A stretch of 41,087 bases of DNA from Candidatus Woesearchaeota archaeon (GTDB taxonomy: Archaea > Nanobdellota > Nanobdellia > Woesearchaeales > UBA10216): NCBI GenBank assembly GCA_016188155.1, contig JACPIH010000004.1, forward strand, positions 1 to 41,087, written 5' to 3'. The notes beneath the pieces are model-generated. The model was not told where the DNA came from and did no database searches. It worked only from the letters and a program-made list of their open reading frames with translations. Positions 16,291 to 23,656 of the stretch are shown one piece after another (within the stretch, counting starts at the first letter, position 1; each line of letters begins with the position of its first letter). The translations under genes and the position numbers were made by a program.

Positions 16291-16533
16291 ATGGCTACGA
16301 AGAACATCGCTATAACAGAGCAGGCGTATGAGCTGCTGGTGAGGAATAAGCTCCCTGGGCGCAGTTTTTCGGAAGTAATCAGGGAGCACTTCACGAAGAA
16401 AAAGCTCACGGACTACGCAGGGCTCTGGGCTGATGTTCCTGAAAAAGCATGGAAAGAGCTTGAGCTTAACGTTGCTGAAGCGAGGAAGGGTCTTAGTGAG
16501 TCCCTGAAAAAGAGAATATCGGCCTTGAAGTAG
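16291..16533 (+). CDS. vapB: VapB-type antitoxin (DUF217-like)
   Basis: 80 residues from ATG 16291. The N-terminal half (ATKNIAITEQAYELLVRNKL, then GRSFSEVIREHF) is a strand-helix-helix of the archaeal VapB/DUF217 antitoxin family. The C-terminal half is charged and probably wraps the toxin. Its stop codon precedes the vapC ATG by about 10 bp, so the pair is cotranscribed. The start is supported by a TATA box about 30 nt upstream. Confidence 0.85.
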   Translation: MATKNIAITEQAYELLVRNKLPGRSFSEVIREHFTKKKLTDYAGLWADVPEKAWKELELNVAEARKGLSESLKKRISALK

Positions 16534-16543
16534 GTTGAAGCAG

Positions 16544-16939
16544 ATGCTCGGTGTGGATAGCAGTGTTTTGATAGACATACTTCGCAACAAAGCAGTTGCA
16601 AGTAAGCTGCAAGAATATTCTGCTGAAGACTTGTGCACAAGCGAAATAGTTGCATATGAGATTCTTTACGGTTTATATGCTTCAAAGTACTTTAATGAGC
16701 AGCGGCTTAAAGAGTTCGAAGCAGTTTTGGACAGTTTTACTCACGTTTTTCCTTTAGAAAGAGGCGCTTCTGTCCTTGCCGCTCAAATCGCTGGCAGGCT
16801 TTCAAGGTTAGGGCAGACGATAGAGCATAGTGACGCGTTAATTGCGGGAACTCTTCTCGCCAACGGATGCGGAAAGTTTATTACAAAAAATATTAAGGAT
16901 TTTGAGCGCATAAAAGAGTTAGAAGTTGTAAAGTTTTAG
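16544..16939 (+). CDS. vapC: VapC-type PIN-domain ribonuclease toxin
   Basis: 131 residues from ATG 16544 (an in-frame TTG at 16535 is possible). It has the PIN-domain acidic residues: VDSSVLID near the N-terminus, a Glu in TSEIVAYEILYGL, an Asp in EHSDALIAGTLLA, and the late Asp in FITKNIKDFERI. VapC toxins cut tRNA or rRNA in a Mg2+-dependent manner and are neutralised by the upstream VapB. Length and gene order are standard. Confidence 0.92.
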   Translation: MLGVDSSVLIDILRNKAVASKLQEYSAEDLCTSEIVAYEILYGLYASKYFNEQRLKEFEAVLDSFTHVFPLERGASVLAAQIAGRLSRLGQTIEHSDALIAGTLLANGCGKFITKNIKDFERIKELEVVKF

Positions 16940-16955
16940 GATTTCAGGCACTTGT

Positions 16956-17225
16956 TCACAACAACTCATCAATCGGCGGCTTTTTCTCGCCAGGCTTTGC
17001 TGCTTTCATTGCTTCTGCAGCCTCCTTGGATAAATCCACGCCAAGCCTTTTGAGCTCTGAGAGGTGCATCTGCATGAGCTGCTCTACTATGCCCAGAATC
17101 CTTTGAAGCTCCTGCCTTTCCTTTGCCAGGACAGTGAGCGAGCCCTTGTGGAAGCCGACCTGCTCGTCTTTCGGCATTTCCTTTGTTTCGGCTGCCGCTT
17201 TTTTGTCTTCTTTCTTAGTACCCAT
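16956..17225 (-). CDS. Small hypothetical coiled-coil protein (89 aa)
   Basis: Unrecognised. A Lys/Glu-rich disordered N-terminus is followed by a helix that fits a coiled coil (LQRILGIVEQLMQMHLSELK) and a Pro/Lys tail ending PPIDELL. There is no membrane segment. Its start codon lies 10 bp from a palindromic repeat element (17236-17270) and its promoter probably shares the symmetric ATTTAAAT at 17279-17286 with the divergent asparagine-synthetase-like gene. Confidence 0.6.
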   Translation of the reverse strand: MGTKKEDKKAAAETKEMPKDEQVGFHKGSLTVLAKERQELQRILGIVEQLMQMHLSELKRLGVDLSKEAAEAMKAAKPGEKKPPIDELL

Positions 17226-17235
17226 GTTTCATCAC

Positions 17236-17270
17236 GTTTTTGGATTGACCCTTTTAACAAAAGGGTCAAA
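17236..17270 (+). repeat. Palindromic element, copy A
   Basis: The flank GTTTTTGGA precedes a perfect 11-bp stem TTGACCCTTTT / AAAAGGGTCAA with loop AAC. It sits in the divergent spacer between 16956-17225 and 17314-18216. Confidence 0.8.
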
Positions 17271-17313
17271 GGGCAACGTATTTAAATGTTTTCCCCACCC
17301 ACTTGAAGGCACT

Positions 17314-18216
17314 ATGTTGTTGTCAAGCGTTGTTGTGGCTGGGAAGCTGGTTTCGCAGCAGAAGTGGGTAAGTTACGTTAGCGGCTTGCGGAATGAGTGC
17401 GATAAGCTTGGCTTTTTCAAAACAAAGGCAGCTGTCAAAAAAGAGATTTACGCAGCCATGGTTGCGGCTGTGAAGAAAAGGGCCGTCGCACATAAAAGAT
17501 TCGGCGTCCTCCTGTCTGGCGGTGTTGACAGCTCATTCATCGCTCTCCTGCTGAAGAAGCTTGGCTACAGGTTTCCGTGCTTCAGCGTTGGCATCATTGG
17601 CAGCAAGGACCTGGCGGCAGCAAAATATGCGGCGAAGAAGCTAAAGCTGAGGCTGGTTTCAAAGGAATTCACCGTTGCAGCTGCTGGGAAAATAATAAAG
17701 GAAGCTGTCAAGCTTCTTAAAACAGATAGCCCTGTTACAATTGGCATAGCAGCAACAGAGATTGCGGCGTTGAAGCTGGCAGCAGCGAATGAAATTAGCG
17801 TAGTCTTTACCGGCTTGGGTTCTGAGGAGATATTTGCAGGCTACCAGCGCCATGCAGCTGCGAAAGACATCAACGCAGAGTGCTGGGCTGGCTTGAAGGG
17901 AATGTGGCAGCGTGACTTCCTCAGGGATTTTGCAGTGGCAGCCAAGTTTAAGGCAACAGCATTGACTCCTTTTCTGGATAAGAATGTTGTTGTGACTGCG
18001 ATGAGGGCTCTGCCGGAATGGAAAATAAGCGGCGGTGAAAAGAAGCTGATATTGCGCGAAATAGCAGCAGCTGCCGGGCTGCCAAAAAACATCGCGTTCA
18101 GGCCTAAGCTGGCTGCCCAGTACGGCTCTGGCTTCGACAAGGCCTTGGAAAAGCTTGCAAAAAGGGCAGGATTCGGCAACAAGCGGGATTACCTCGTTTG
18201 TTTTCCGCAGTGGTAA
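17314..18216 (+). CDS. Stand-alone asparagine-synthetase-like domain protein
   Basis: 300 residues from ATG 17314. The PP-loop FGVLLSGGVDSSFIALLLKK at about residue 65 marks an ATP pyrophosphatase, and GLGSEEIFAGYQRH at about residue 168 matches the asparagine synthase C-terminal domain, followed by LTPFLDKNVVVTA. The N-terminal glutaminase domain of AsnB is absent, so if it makes asparagine it must use ammonia or a separate glutaminase. It could instead amidate or adenylate another substrate. The TATA box TTTAAAT (about 17281) supports the start; the longer in-frame extension from 17134 crosses the neighbouring gene and the repeat element. Confidence 0.85.
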   Translation: MLLSSVVVAGKLVSQQKWVSYVSGLRNECDKLGFFKTKAAVKKEIYAAMVAAVKKRAVAHKRFGVLLSGGVDSSFIALLLKKLGYRFPCFSVGIIGSKDLAAAKYAAKKLKLRLVSKEFTVAAAGKIIKEAVKLLKTDSPVTIGIAATEIAALKLAAANEISVVFTGLGSEEIFAGYQRHAAAKDINAECWAGLKGMWQRDFLRDFAVAAKFKATALTPFLDKNVVVTAMRALPEWKISGGEKKLILREIAAAAGLPKNIAFRPKLAAQYGSGFDKALEKLAKRAGFGNKRDYLVCFPQW

Positions 18217-18250
18217 CTTTCCCTTGCTTTTCAGACATAAAAATCTAAAA

Positions 18251-18259
18251 ATTTATAAA
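18251..18259 (+). promoter_or_regulatory. TATA box of the membrane protein/ATPase operon
   Basis: ATTTATAAA lies about 30 nt before ATG 18287 and is the only promoter-like sequence seen for the three-gene operon 18287-20700. Confidence 0.55.
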
Positions 18260-18286
18260 TCTCTCTCCGGTGCCAATTTCAGTAAA

Positions 18287-18928
18287 ATGAGGTTGAATCT
18301 GCTTATGGTTTTTGCAATTGCCGCTGCAGCCGTTGTTCCGCAGCTTGTCTCGGCTCACCTGCTTGACGGCAATAAGGGGCCTGTTGACGCTTTCAATTAT
18401 GATGAGGGCCAGCTTAAGCACCTTGACAGCGACTGTGCCGCCTCTTTCGAGTGCAAGCCGAACGATGTCAATGGCGTTTATTTCTACAACTGCCATTATG
18501 ACGTTTATTCTTCAGAGTGCCAGTGCTTGAAGGGCGAGTTTTCGAAATGCGATGCGGCTAAGAGCTCGCTTGGGGCAGCGGCTGTGGCAACAGGCGGTAT
18601 CGGCGGTGTTTTTGACGCTGTCAAGGTAACCGTGAAAACCGCTTTCGGCTTATTTGACTCGTTGCCTGCACTGGCAAAGGTTGCTATCCTGGCTATTGTG
18701 GCAGCTGCGGCAGTGTTTGCTTTCAGCAGGCTCAGGAGCACAGCTTCCAATAACCTAAGAAGGGCAAGGGAGTTTCACGAACAAGCAACCCTGCTTCATG
18801 AGGCAGGTGATGAGGAAGAGGCTAAGCTGCTGTTGGAAAGGTCAAACTACCACCGCGAGAAGGCTTATGAGCAGATGAGGCAGCAAAACCCTTTTGCCGA
18901 AAAGGGTTTATCGAAAACTGGAAAGTGA
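18287..18928 (+). CDS. Cys-rich signal-peptide membrane protein, first gene of an ATPase operon
   Basis: 213 residues from ATG 18287. A signal peptide (LLMVFAIAAAAVVPQLVSA) precedes an external region of about 85 residues with six Cys (CAASFEC, NCHYD, CQCLKGEFSKC), probably disulfide bonded. A Gly/Ala linker leads to a transmembrane helix (ALAKVAILAIVAAAAVFAF, about 127-145) and a cytoplasmic helical hairpin (RAREFHEQATLLHEAGDEEE) like a MIT or TPR unit. The last 12 or so codons are made of a palindromic repeat (copy G). An ATPase gene follows 7 bp downstream, so the cytoplasmic helices may dock the ATPases. No family recognised. Confidence 0.7.
   Translation: MRLNLLMVFAIAAAAVVPQLVSAHLLDGNKGPVDAFNYDEGQLKHLDSDCAASFECKPNDVNGVYFYNCHYDVYSSECQCLKGEFSKCDAAKSSLGAAAVATGGIGGVFDAVKVTVKTAFGLFDSLPALAKVAILAIVAAAAVFAFSRLRSTASNNLRRAREFHEQATLLHEAGDEEEAKLLLERSNYHREKAYEQMRQQNPFAEKGLSKTGK
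18886..18918 (-). repeat. Palindromic element, copy G (inside a coding tail)
   Basis: Read on the minus strand: flank GTTTTCGAT, then a perfect 10-bp stem AAACCCTTTT / AAAAGGGTTT with loop CGGC. On the plus strand it encodes residues of about 200-211 of the 18287-18928 product. Confidence 0.75.
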
Positions 18929-18935
18929 ATGGAAA

Positions 18936-19661
18936 ATGGAATGGTACGAAGAGCTTGGGTTTGAAAGTAACCCATTTGACAACAGCCCCGGCTTCGCAGC
19001 GAAGTTCGCTGTAGGGCTTGAAAAGCCTTTGGGCGAGCTTGAGTATTATGCAAGCTCTGGCAGCCTTGTTTTTGTAGAGGGCGCTGCTGGCTCTGGCAAG
19101 AGCGTCCTGCTCAGGAAGCTTGCCGGGAAGCTTGGCGGCAGGGCTGTTTATGCTGATTGCTCTGCTGCCGAGGTTGATGTCAGGTCAATAATTAGGAGAA
19201 AAACCTCGCTGCTTGACAAGCTGCTTGGAAGGCGCCCGAAAAACCTTGTGCTAATGATTGATAGTACAACAAACCTCTCCGCAAACACCATGGACCTGCT
19301 AAAGTACCATTACGACAGCAACAGCCTCGGCTCAATCATTTTTGCAGGCGCCAGCTTGAAGTCCGCACGGCTGTCACCGGCGCTTGTTGACAGGATAGGA
19401 AGCAGGATTGTGAAGCTGCCAGCCCTTAGTGGGGATGACGCTGTGCTTATGGTTAAGAATCGTCTTGGTAATTCTTCCATCCTGAGCGATGGTGTTATTC
19501 GTAAGCTTTATTGGATGTCTGGAAAAAACGCTGCGAAGCTTCTTCAGCTCTGCGAGAAAGCGTGCAGGGCTGCTGTTTTGTCGAAGTCTTCAGAAGTCAA
19601 TGATGAGCTTTTGGTGAAGATGAAAAAGGAGATGCTGGTAACGGGTGATTCGCTTGGCTGA
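18936..19661 (+). CDS. ExeA-like AAA+ ATPase with altered Walker B
   Basis: 241 residues from ATG 18936. The start MEWYEELGFESNPFDNSPGF resembles the N-terminal motif of ExeA/GspA- and MshM-like ATPases (GFxxNPF). Walker A is VEGAAGSGKSVLL. Where Walker B would read hhhhDEAQ, this protein has LVLMIDSTTNL, so the catalytic Glu is missing and it may bind but not hydrolyse ATP efficiently. The C-terminal lid helices end in KLYWMSGKNAAKLLQLCEKA. It is paralogous to the next gene, which it overlaps by 17 bp. A longer in-frame start (18894) would overlap the upstream gene. Confidence 0.82.
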   Translation: MEWYEELGFESNPFDNSPGFAAKFAVGLEKPLGELEYYASSGSLVFVEGAAGSGKSVLLRKLAGKLGGRAVYADCSAAEVDVRSIIRRKTSLLDKLLGRRPKNLVLMIDSTTNLSANTMDLLKYHYDSNSLGSIIFAGASLKSARLSPALVDRIGSRIVKLPALSGDDAVLMVKNRLGNSSILSDGVIRKLYWMSGKNAAKLLQLCEKACRAAVLSKSSEVNDELLVKMKKEMLVTGDSLG

Positions 19662-20700
19662 CGTTTGGTTCAGGAAGCTTGGCTTCAGCCGAAATCCATT
19701 TAACATAAAGCCTGCAGCCTTCAGCTACGAGCTGTTCGGCATCAGCTTGGATGGCGTGCTTTCAGGCATTGAGGAAGGCAAGGTCCTTTTCGTTGAAGCT
19801 CCTCTTGGCTACGGCAAGACAACAATGCTGAAAGGCATCATTCACCGCTTTGGAGGCAGGAAGAAGGTCATTTATGCCAATGCCCTGCCCTCTGAGAAGG
19901 TTGATGTCAAGGACCTTCTGAAGCGTTCTTCCCTTGTAAACTACATCACAGGAAGCCTTCCTACGGGCATGATTCTTGTTGTTGACGAGGCACAGAACCT
20001 TACCTCTGGCAACAGCGCTGAAGTTTTTGAGTTTTACAGAAGCGGCAACGTAAGGGCGGTTGTTTTCTTCGGCACAAGGTACAGCAGGACAAGCTTCGTT
20101 GAGGGGCTCAACAGTGTGATGAATGGCAATGTAATCCACCTTTCCAGCCCAACGCCAGAACAGGCCATTTCCCTTGTAAGGGGCAGGATTGGCAACCTTC
20201 CTCTTCTTTCTGATGACACGATAAGGGCTGCCTACCGCAGGGCAAAAGGCAACCCGAGAAGGCTTTTGCAGATTTGTGATGACCTTTGCAGGTATGCGTC
20301 CGAGCTCGGCAAGCTACCTGCCCAGGAAATGGAGCCGCCAGCAACCGCAGCAGAAGCAACAGGAGCAACAGAAACAGCAGAAGCTGAGCAGCCAGCCGCA
20401 TCAGCCGCATCAGCCACAGCAGCCATAGCAGTTGTTCCTGCAAAGAGAAGAGGTCGTGCTAAAGCTGCCTCAGCGGCATCAGGAAGAAAGCCCAAACAGC
20501 AAAAAAACAAGCAGAAAAATAAGCGGCAGAGGCAGTCGAAGGGAAAAAGCCCGCCAAAGTTATCGAAGCCGTTAAAATCATTAAAATCATCAAAGACGTC
20601 AACGCATGCGGCAACTATAAAATCAACCGTTACAAACTACCAGCAGCCCGAGAGCACCGAGGGAAGCTACTGGGGCGAGTTCATGGGGATGCAGAAGTAG
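19645..20700 (+). CDS. ExeA-like AAA+ ATPase with long basic tail
   Basis: 351 residues from GTG 19645 (TTG 19654 is possible). It repeats the motif FRKLGFSRNPFNIKP, then Walker A EAPLGYGKTTML and an intact Walker B ILVVDEAQNLTSG, so this is the active partner of the preceding paralog. The AAA+ core ends near residue 225 (NPRRLLQICDDLCRYA). The final 125 residues are low complexity: an Ala/Thr/Glu-rich stretch, then a Lys/Arg/Gln-rich stretch (KQQKNKQKNKRQRQSKGK) and a Ser/Lys-rich tail ending YWGEFMGMQK. Such a tail could bind nucleic acid or an acidic surface. It converges on the next gene with a 20-bp overlap. Confidence 0.82.
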   Translation: MIRLADVWFRKLGFSRNPFNIKPAAFSYELFGISLDGVLSGIEEGKVLFVEAPLGYGKTTMLKGIIHRFGGRKKVIYANALPSEKVDVKDLLKRSSLVNYITGSLPTGMILVVDEAQNLTSGNSAEVFEFYRSGNVRAVVFFGTRYSRTSFVEGLNSVMNGNVIHLSSPTPEQAISLVRGRIGNLPLLSDDTIRAAYRRAKGNPRRLLQICDDLCRYASELGKLPAQEMEPPATAAEATGATETAEAEQPAASAASATAAIAVVPAKRRGRAKAASAASGRKPKQQKNKQKNKRQRQSKGKSPPKLSKPLKSLKSSKTSTHAATIKSTVTNYQQPESTEGSYWGEFMGMQK

Positions 20701-21088
20701 AAATAGATATAGGTGAGTGGTTCTTGTAGTGACCTTTTGGTCCGTTTGCCCATAGTTCCCTAGCATTTCTTCTCTTTTCCTCTACAATGCGTCTCTCAAG
20801 CCCGCCCAACAGAGGTAATTCACCGCGGACCTTTCTCGACGCTTCCAGGATCATCCCTCCGGTAACAGAAGGCGGGGAATCCTTTATGCTCTGCTCAAGG
20901 TCAAGGTACAATATACCATTTACTTCAACTGAAACTAAGCAAGGACTATCGCTTCCTATTCCTGAGCCGTTAGAGCCCTGAGAAGCGACAGCATCATATT
21001 CCGGGTCAATACGAGGAATAGGAATAGTAGAACCATCTTCACTGACTAGCTGCCCGCTATTGTTGATGTACCAGTAGTCAGTCACCAT
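20681..21088 (-). CDS. Hypothetical protein (135 aa)
   Basis: Unrecognised and without signal peptide. The start MVTDYWYINNSGQLVSEDGS is followed by a Ser/Gly-rich region and a charged helix (LERRIVEEKRRNARELWANG). A TATA box (GATTTAAATAC on the minus strand, about 21112-21122) lies about 29 nt before ATG 21088, so the gene is probably expressed leaderlessly. A short inverted repeat ACTAC-N5-GTAGT (21095-21109) sits between TATA and ATG. The 3' end overlaps the ATPase gene by 20 bp. Confidence 0.55.
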   Translation of the reverse strand: MVTDYWYINNSGQLVSEDGSTIPIPRIDPEYDAVASQGSNGSGIGSDSPCLVSVEVNGILYLDLEQSIKDSPPSVTGGMILEASRKVRGELPLLGGLERRIVEEKRRNARELWANGPKGHYKNHSPISISTSASP

Positions 21089-21144
21089 TAACTACTACTC
21101 ATGGTAGTTTGAAGTATTTAAATCTTTTTCCAGCGCGGCAGCGA

Positions 21145-21726
21145 TTACCTCAAATGTATCTCCACAACGTCCTTGTCGGCCAGCTTGTGGTCAATCTTGA
21201 ACTTCTGCCCCGGGAACTTGGCTGACTTGCCCCATACCCTTGAGAACTTGAACTTCGCAACGAAATCGCGGTGCAGCTTTTCGCACACTTCTTTTATCGT
21301 AATTCCATGCCTCATTATTAGTGGCGTTTGCAGGTCAGGCTTTTTCCCAACCTCCTTGAGGTACACCCTGATCAGGCTTAGCTTGCTGTAAATTTTCTCT
21401 TTCAGCTTGTCAATGTTCATGTTTTTCTCTGCAGAAATAAGGATGGCTTCCTCGTTTTTGTCAATGGCCTGGCTGCTCCGAAGTTGCATCTGCAGCTGTT
21501 TCATTCCTTCATCGTTGAGTGAGTCAATCTTGTTCACGACGGCGATTGCGGGCATGTATTTTCGGTTTCCTTCAATGGCGTCTATGAGCTGGTCTGCGTT
21601 TATGTCCTCCCTTATGACGACATCTGCGCTTACTATCCTGAACTCGTTGAGTATGGCCCCTATGGTTTTCTCATCAATCTTTGTGAGTTTTACCGTTGTT
21701 GCTATGCTCAGCCCTCCCCTCCTCAA
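21145..21726 (-). pseudogene. DRG-type GTPase, C-terminal part (frame-shifted from 21674-22210)
   Basis: This frame carries the second half of a DRG/Rbg-family GTPase: RGGLSIATTVKLTKIDEKTI, the G4 motif AVVNKIDSLND, and a C-terminal TGS-like domain (TPLIMRHGITIKEVCEKLHR, then FKIDHKLADKDVVEIHLR). The only start candidate is a TTG at 21726 inside the previous frame, with no ribosome-binding site I trust. Removing one G from the run GAGGAGGGGAGGG near 21720 would join it to the first half and give one protein of about 350 residues, close to normal DRG length. It could be a sequencing or assembly error, a genuine inactivating mutation or programmed frameshifting. Confidence 0.8.
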
Positions 21727-22210
21727 GCTCTTTTCTCAGTGTACCAATCTGGTTTACCGTGAACACGTCAACCATAAGGATTGCAAGGTCCGCGTTTCTT
21801 GCTACAGCTATTACCTCCTTGCCCTTTCCAAGCCCTGATGCCGCTCCTTTTAGTATGCCCGGAACGTCCAGCACCTGTATTTTGGCGCCGTTGTGCTCCA
21901 TTATGCCTGGTATGCAGGTTAATGTTGTGAAGTCGTAGGCTGCTGTTTTTGATTCTGCATTGGTTGTTTTGTTGAGCAGCGTTGATTTTCCAACCGAAGG
22001 AAAGCCTATCAGTATGACGGTGGCATCGCCGCTTTTCCTTACAGCATAGCCCTCGCCTTTTTTGCCGCCTTTTGAGCGCGCAACTGCCCTTTCCTTGAGG
22101 CGGGCTATCTTTGCCTTTACAAGGCCTATGTGGTGCTGCGTTGCCTTGTTGTACTGCGTCTTGGATATCTCTTCCTGCAGCGCCCTTATTTCCTCTTCGT
22201 AGCTTACCAT
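21674..22210 (-). pseudogene. DRG-type GTPase, N-terminal part
   Basis: From ATG 22210: an N-terminal helical region (EEEIRALQEEISKTQYNKAT) typical of DRG proteins, then G1 LIGFPSVGKSTLLNKTT, the switch region AAYDFTTLTCIPGIM and G3 QVLDVPGILKGAASGLGKG. DRG GTPases bind ribosomes and usually have about 360-370 residues with the G4 motif and a TGS domain, which here are in another frame (21145-21726). After KELEEG the reading frame continues into 18 unrelated residues and stops at 21674. The conserved linker between halves also appears shorter than usual. It is separated from the next upstream gene by 200 bp. Confidence 0.82.
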
Positions 22211-22328
22211 TTACATCCTACACCTTCTGAGAGCTTCTCAAATTTGGTTTTGGTTAAGAGCTTTTCGGCTCACATACCAATTATTCTCATGCCCTTATCA
22301 CTAGAATCCTTCACCCCACAACTAAAAT

Positions 22329-22364
22329 AATCACTAATTAGTGGTTAAAATAGAAAGATTTAAA
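22329..22364 (+). promoter_or_regulatory. Palindrome and TATA box upstream of the 312-aa gene
   Basis: CACTAATTAGTG (22332-22343) is a perfect palindrome; AA/TT pairs extend it beyond a T/G mismatch. It lies about 12 bp before the TATA-like GATTTAAATAC (about 22356-22366), a position for an activator or repressor. The rest of the 200-bp gap 22211-22411 shows no gene. Confidence 0.4.
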
Positions 22365-22411
22365 TACTGGCAGTCTATAGGGGCTATTGAGTTAATAAGC
22401 AAGGTGAAAAA

Positions 22412-23350
22412 ATGAAGCTCAATATTGGCAAATGGTTTTCAAGAAGCGGAAGAGCAAAAGCAGCCGACTCTGGGCAAGGGTTAGCATACGACCAAAGCCT
22501 GGCAATGAGTAAAATAGAGTTTGCTATTCGCACGTGGTTTGTCACACAATACCTGGAGTTTATTGGATCAAAGGACGCAAGCTCTGCAAACATAACTGTT
22601 TCTGGCGGGCATAATTCCGGTGAGTATGTGCCATATGCGTCACGACCTCAAATTAATACGGGTGTGCTCTCACTTCCTGTAATGTGGGGAAGGGGCCCGG
22701 AAAGTTATTTAATTGCTCAAACAGTCATAGATGAAAACACTGACCGCCCTTTTAGTGGAAACTTAGAAAGGTTGATAGACGGTGGGGCTGATATGGCTTC
22801 GTACGTCGCTAATAATTCTAATAAGTTTTTGGAGGCGACTAAAATAGTTTTACAGATTCGGCCTTTAAGCTCAGACCGTGAAGCTGAATTGTTCTCACAG
22901 GGAATAGTCTATCGTTTAAGAGGAGTTTATTCAAACGAATTAGTGCCTAAAGTTTCCGGGGAAGAGTTGGAAGCTTTCGAATTAGGAGCGGCTGTTGGTA
23001 GTGCAGCTAACCCAGATTTTGGCGGTCACTTGAACGGAACAACATGGGCCGTAATGCAAGCATGCGAAGCAAGCGGGAAAGACCCAAGAATGTTTGGTCG
23101 TAAGGTGCTGGAGGAAATACTTTCCGATAAGGCGTTTAGTGATGGTATAGATTATTATAACCGTGAAGGTAAAGTACAAAACCCGGCAGGTCACCAAGTG
23201 TTAGTTAGTTTTAAAGAAGGAACATATCCTCTTCACTTGACTGGGCTAGATTTCTCGAGGGAGTATTATGGGTTTATTTACAAAGCACTCGATAAGGTTC
23301 TTGGTTTGCAAATGGGTAATTTAAGGTCAAAAGCTGGAAGCCCTAAGTAA
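22412..23350 (+). CDS. Hypothetical protein (312 aa)
   Basis: Unrecognised. ATG 22412 has a good Shine-Dalgarno site (AAGGTGA, 22401-22407). There is no signal peptide or membrane segment. The sequence looks like a globular alpha/beta protein (for example VLSLPVMWGRGPESYLIAQT and ATKIVLQIRPLSSDREAEL) with a short basic N-terminus. Codons are AT-richer than in flanking core genes. It has its own promoter and a palindrome upstream, and stands alone. Confidence 0.6.
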   Translation: MKLNIGKWFSRSGRAKAADSGQGLAYDQSLAMSKIEFAIRTWFVTQYLEFIGSKDASSANITVSGGHNSGEYVPYASRPQINTGVLSLPVMWGRGPESYLIAQTVIDENTDRPFSGNLERLIDGGADMASYVANNSNKFLEATKIVLQIRPLSSDREAELFSQGIVYRLRGVYSNELVPKVSGEELEAFELGAAVGSAANPDFGGHLNGTTWAVMQACEASGKDPRMFGRKVLEEILSDKAFSDGIDYYNREGKVQNPAGHQVLVSFKEGTYPLHLTGLDFSREYYGFIYKALDKVLGLQMGNLRSKAGSPK

Positions 23351-23394
23351 AAACCGATGCGAAAATATGCGGATAAAACAGCCTGTTCAATACC

Positions 23395-23655
23395 CTAAAT
23401 CTTTTCCAGCATGCTGACGACGTTCCACAGCTGGGTTCTGCTGTAAGACTGCAGGTTTGAGTCCTCTGACAGGCTGTCGAGAATCTGAAGTGCCTTGTTA
23501 ATCCTTATTGAAACCTCTAGCTTTTCGTCTTTGAGTGTTTCAATTACGTTATGAACCTTTTCCTTCACGTTCTTTGGGACAGTATTGTCGTCCTGAAGCT
23601 CTGAGATGGCGGCGATTATGCCTTCAACAGTTTGGGCTTTGCTTCCGGGGAACAT
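23395..23655 (-). CDS. UPF0147 family protein
   Basis: 86 residues: ISELQDDNTVPKNVKEKVHN, a central helix, then ALQILDSLSEDSNLQSYSRT and a terminal LWNVVSMLEKI match the short all-helical UPF0147 family found across archaea. It is the last gene of the rpl37A-rpoP-pcc1-pfdB cluster and starts 1 bp after the pfdB stop. Function is unknown; the conserved neighbourhood suggests a role in translation or protein folding. Confidence 0.88.
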   Translation of the reverse strand: MFPGSKAQTVEGIIAAISELQDDNTVPKNVKEKVHNVIETLKDEKLEVSIRINKALQILDSLSEDSNLQSYSRTQLWNVVSMLEKI

Positions 23656-23656
23656 T

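Noticed and set aside
16224-16409. Extended DUF371 protein starting at 16409
   Set aside because: The extra part is antisense to vapB and lies upstream of the DUF371 N-terminal signature MKYTFTAYGHPN.
20730-20755. Further copy of the palindromic family at GACCTTTTGGTC
   Set aside because: Only a 4-bp stem with a TTTT loop and no GTTTTTGAT flank; it lies in a coding region and is probably chance.
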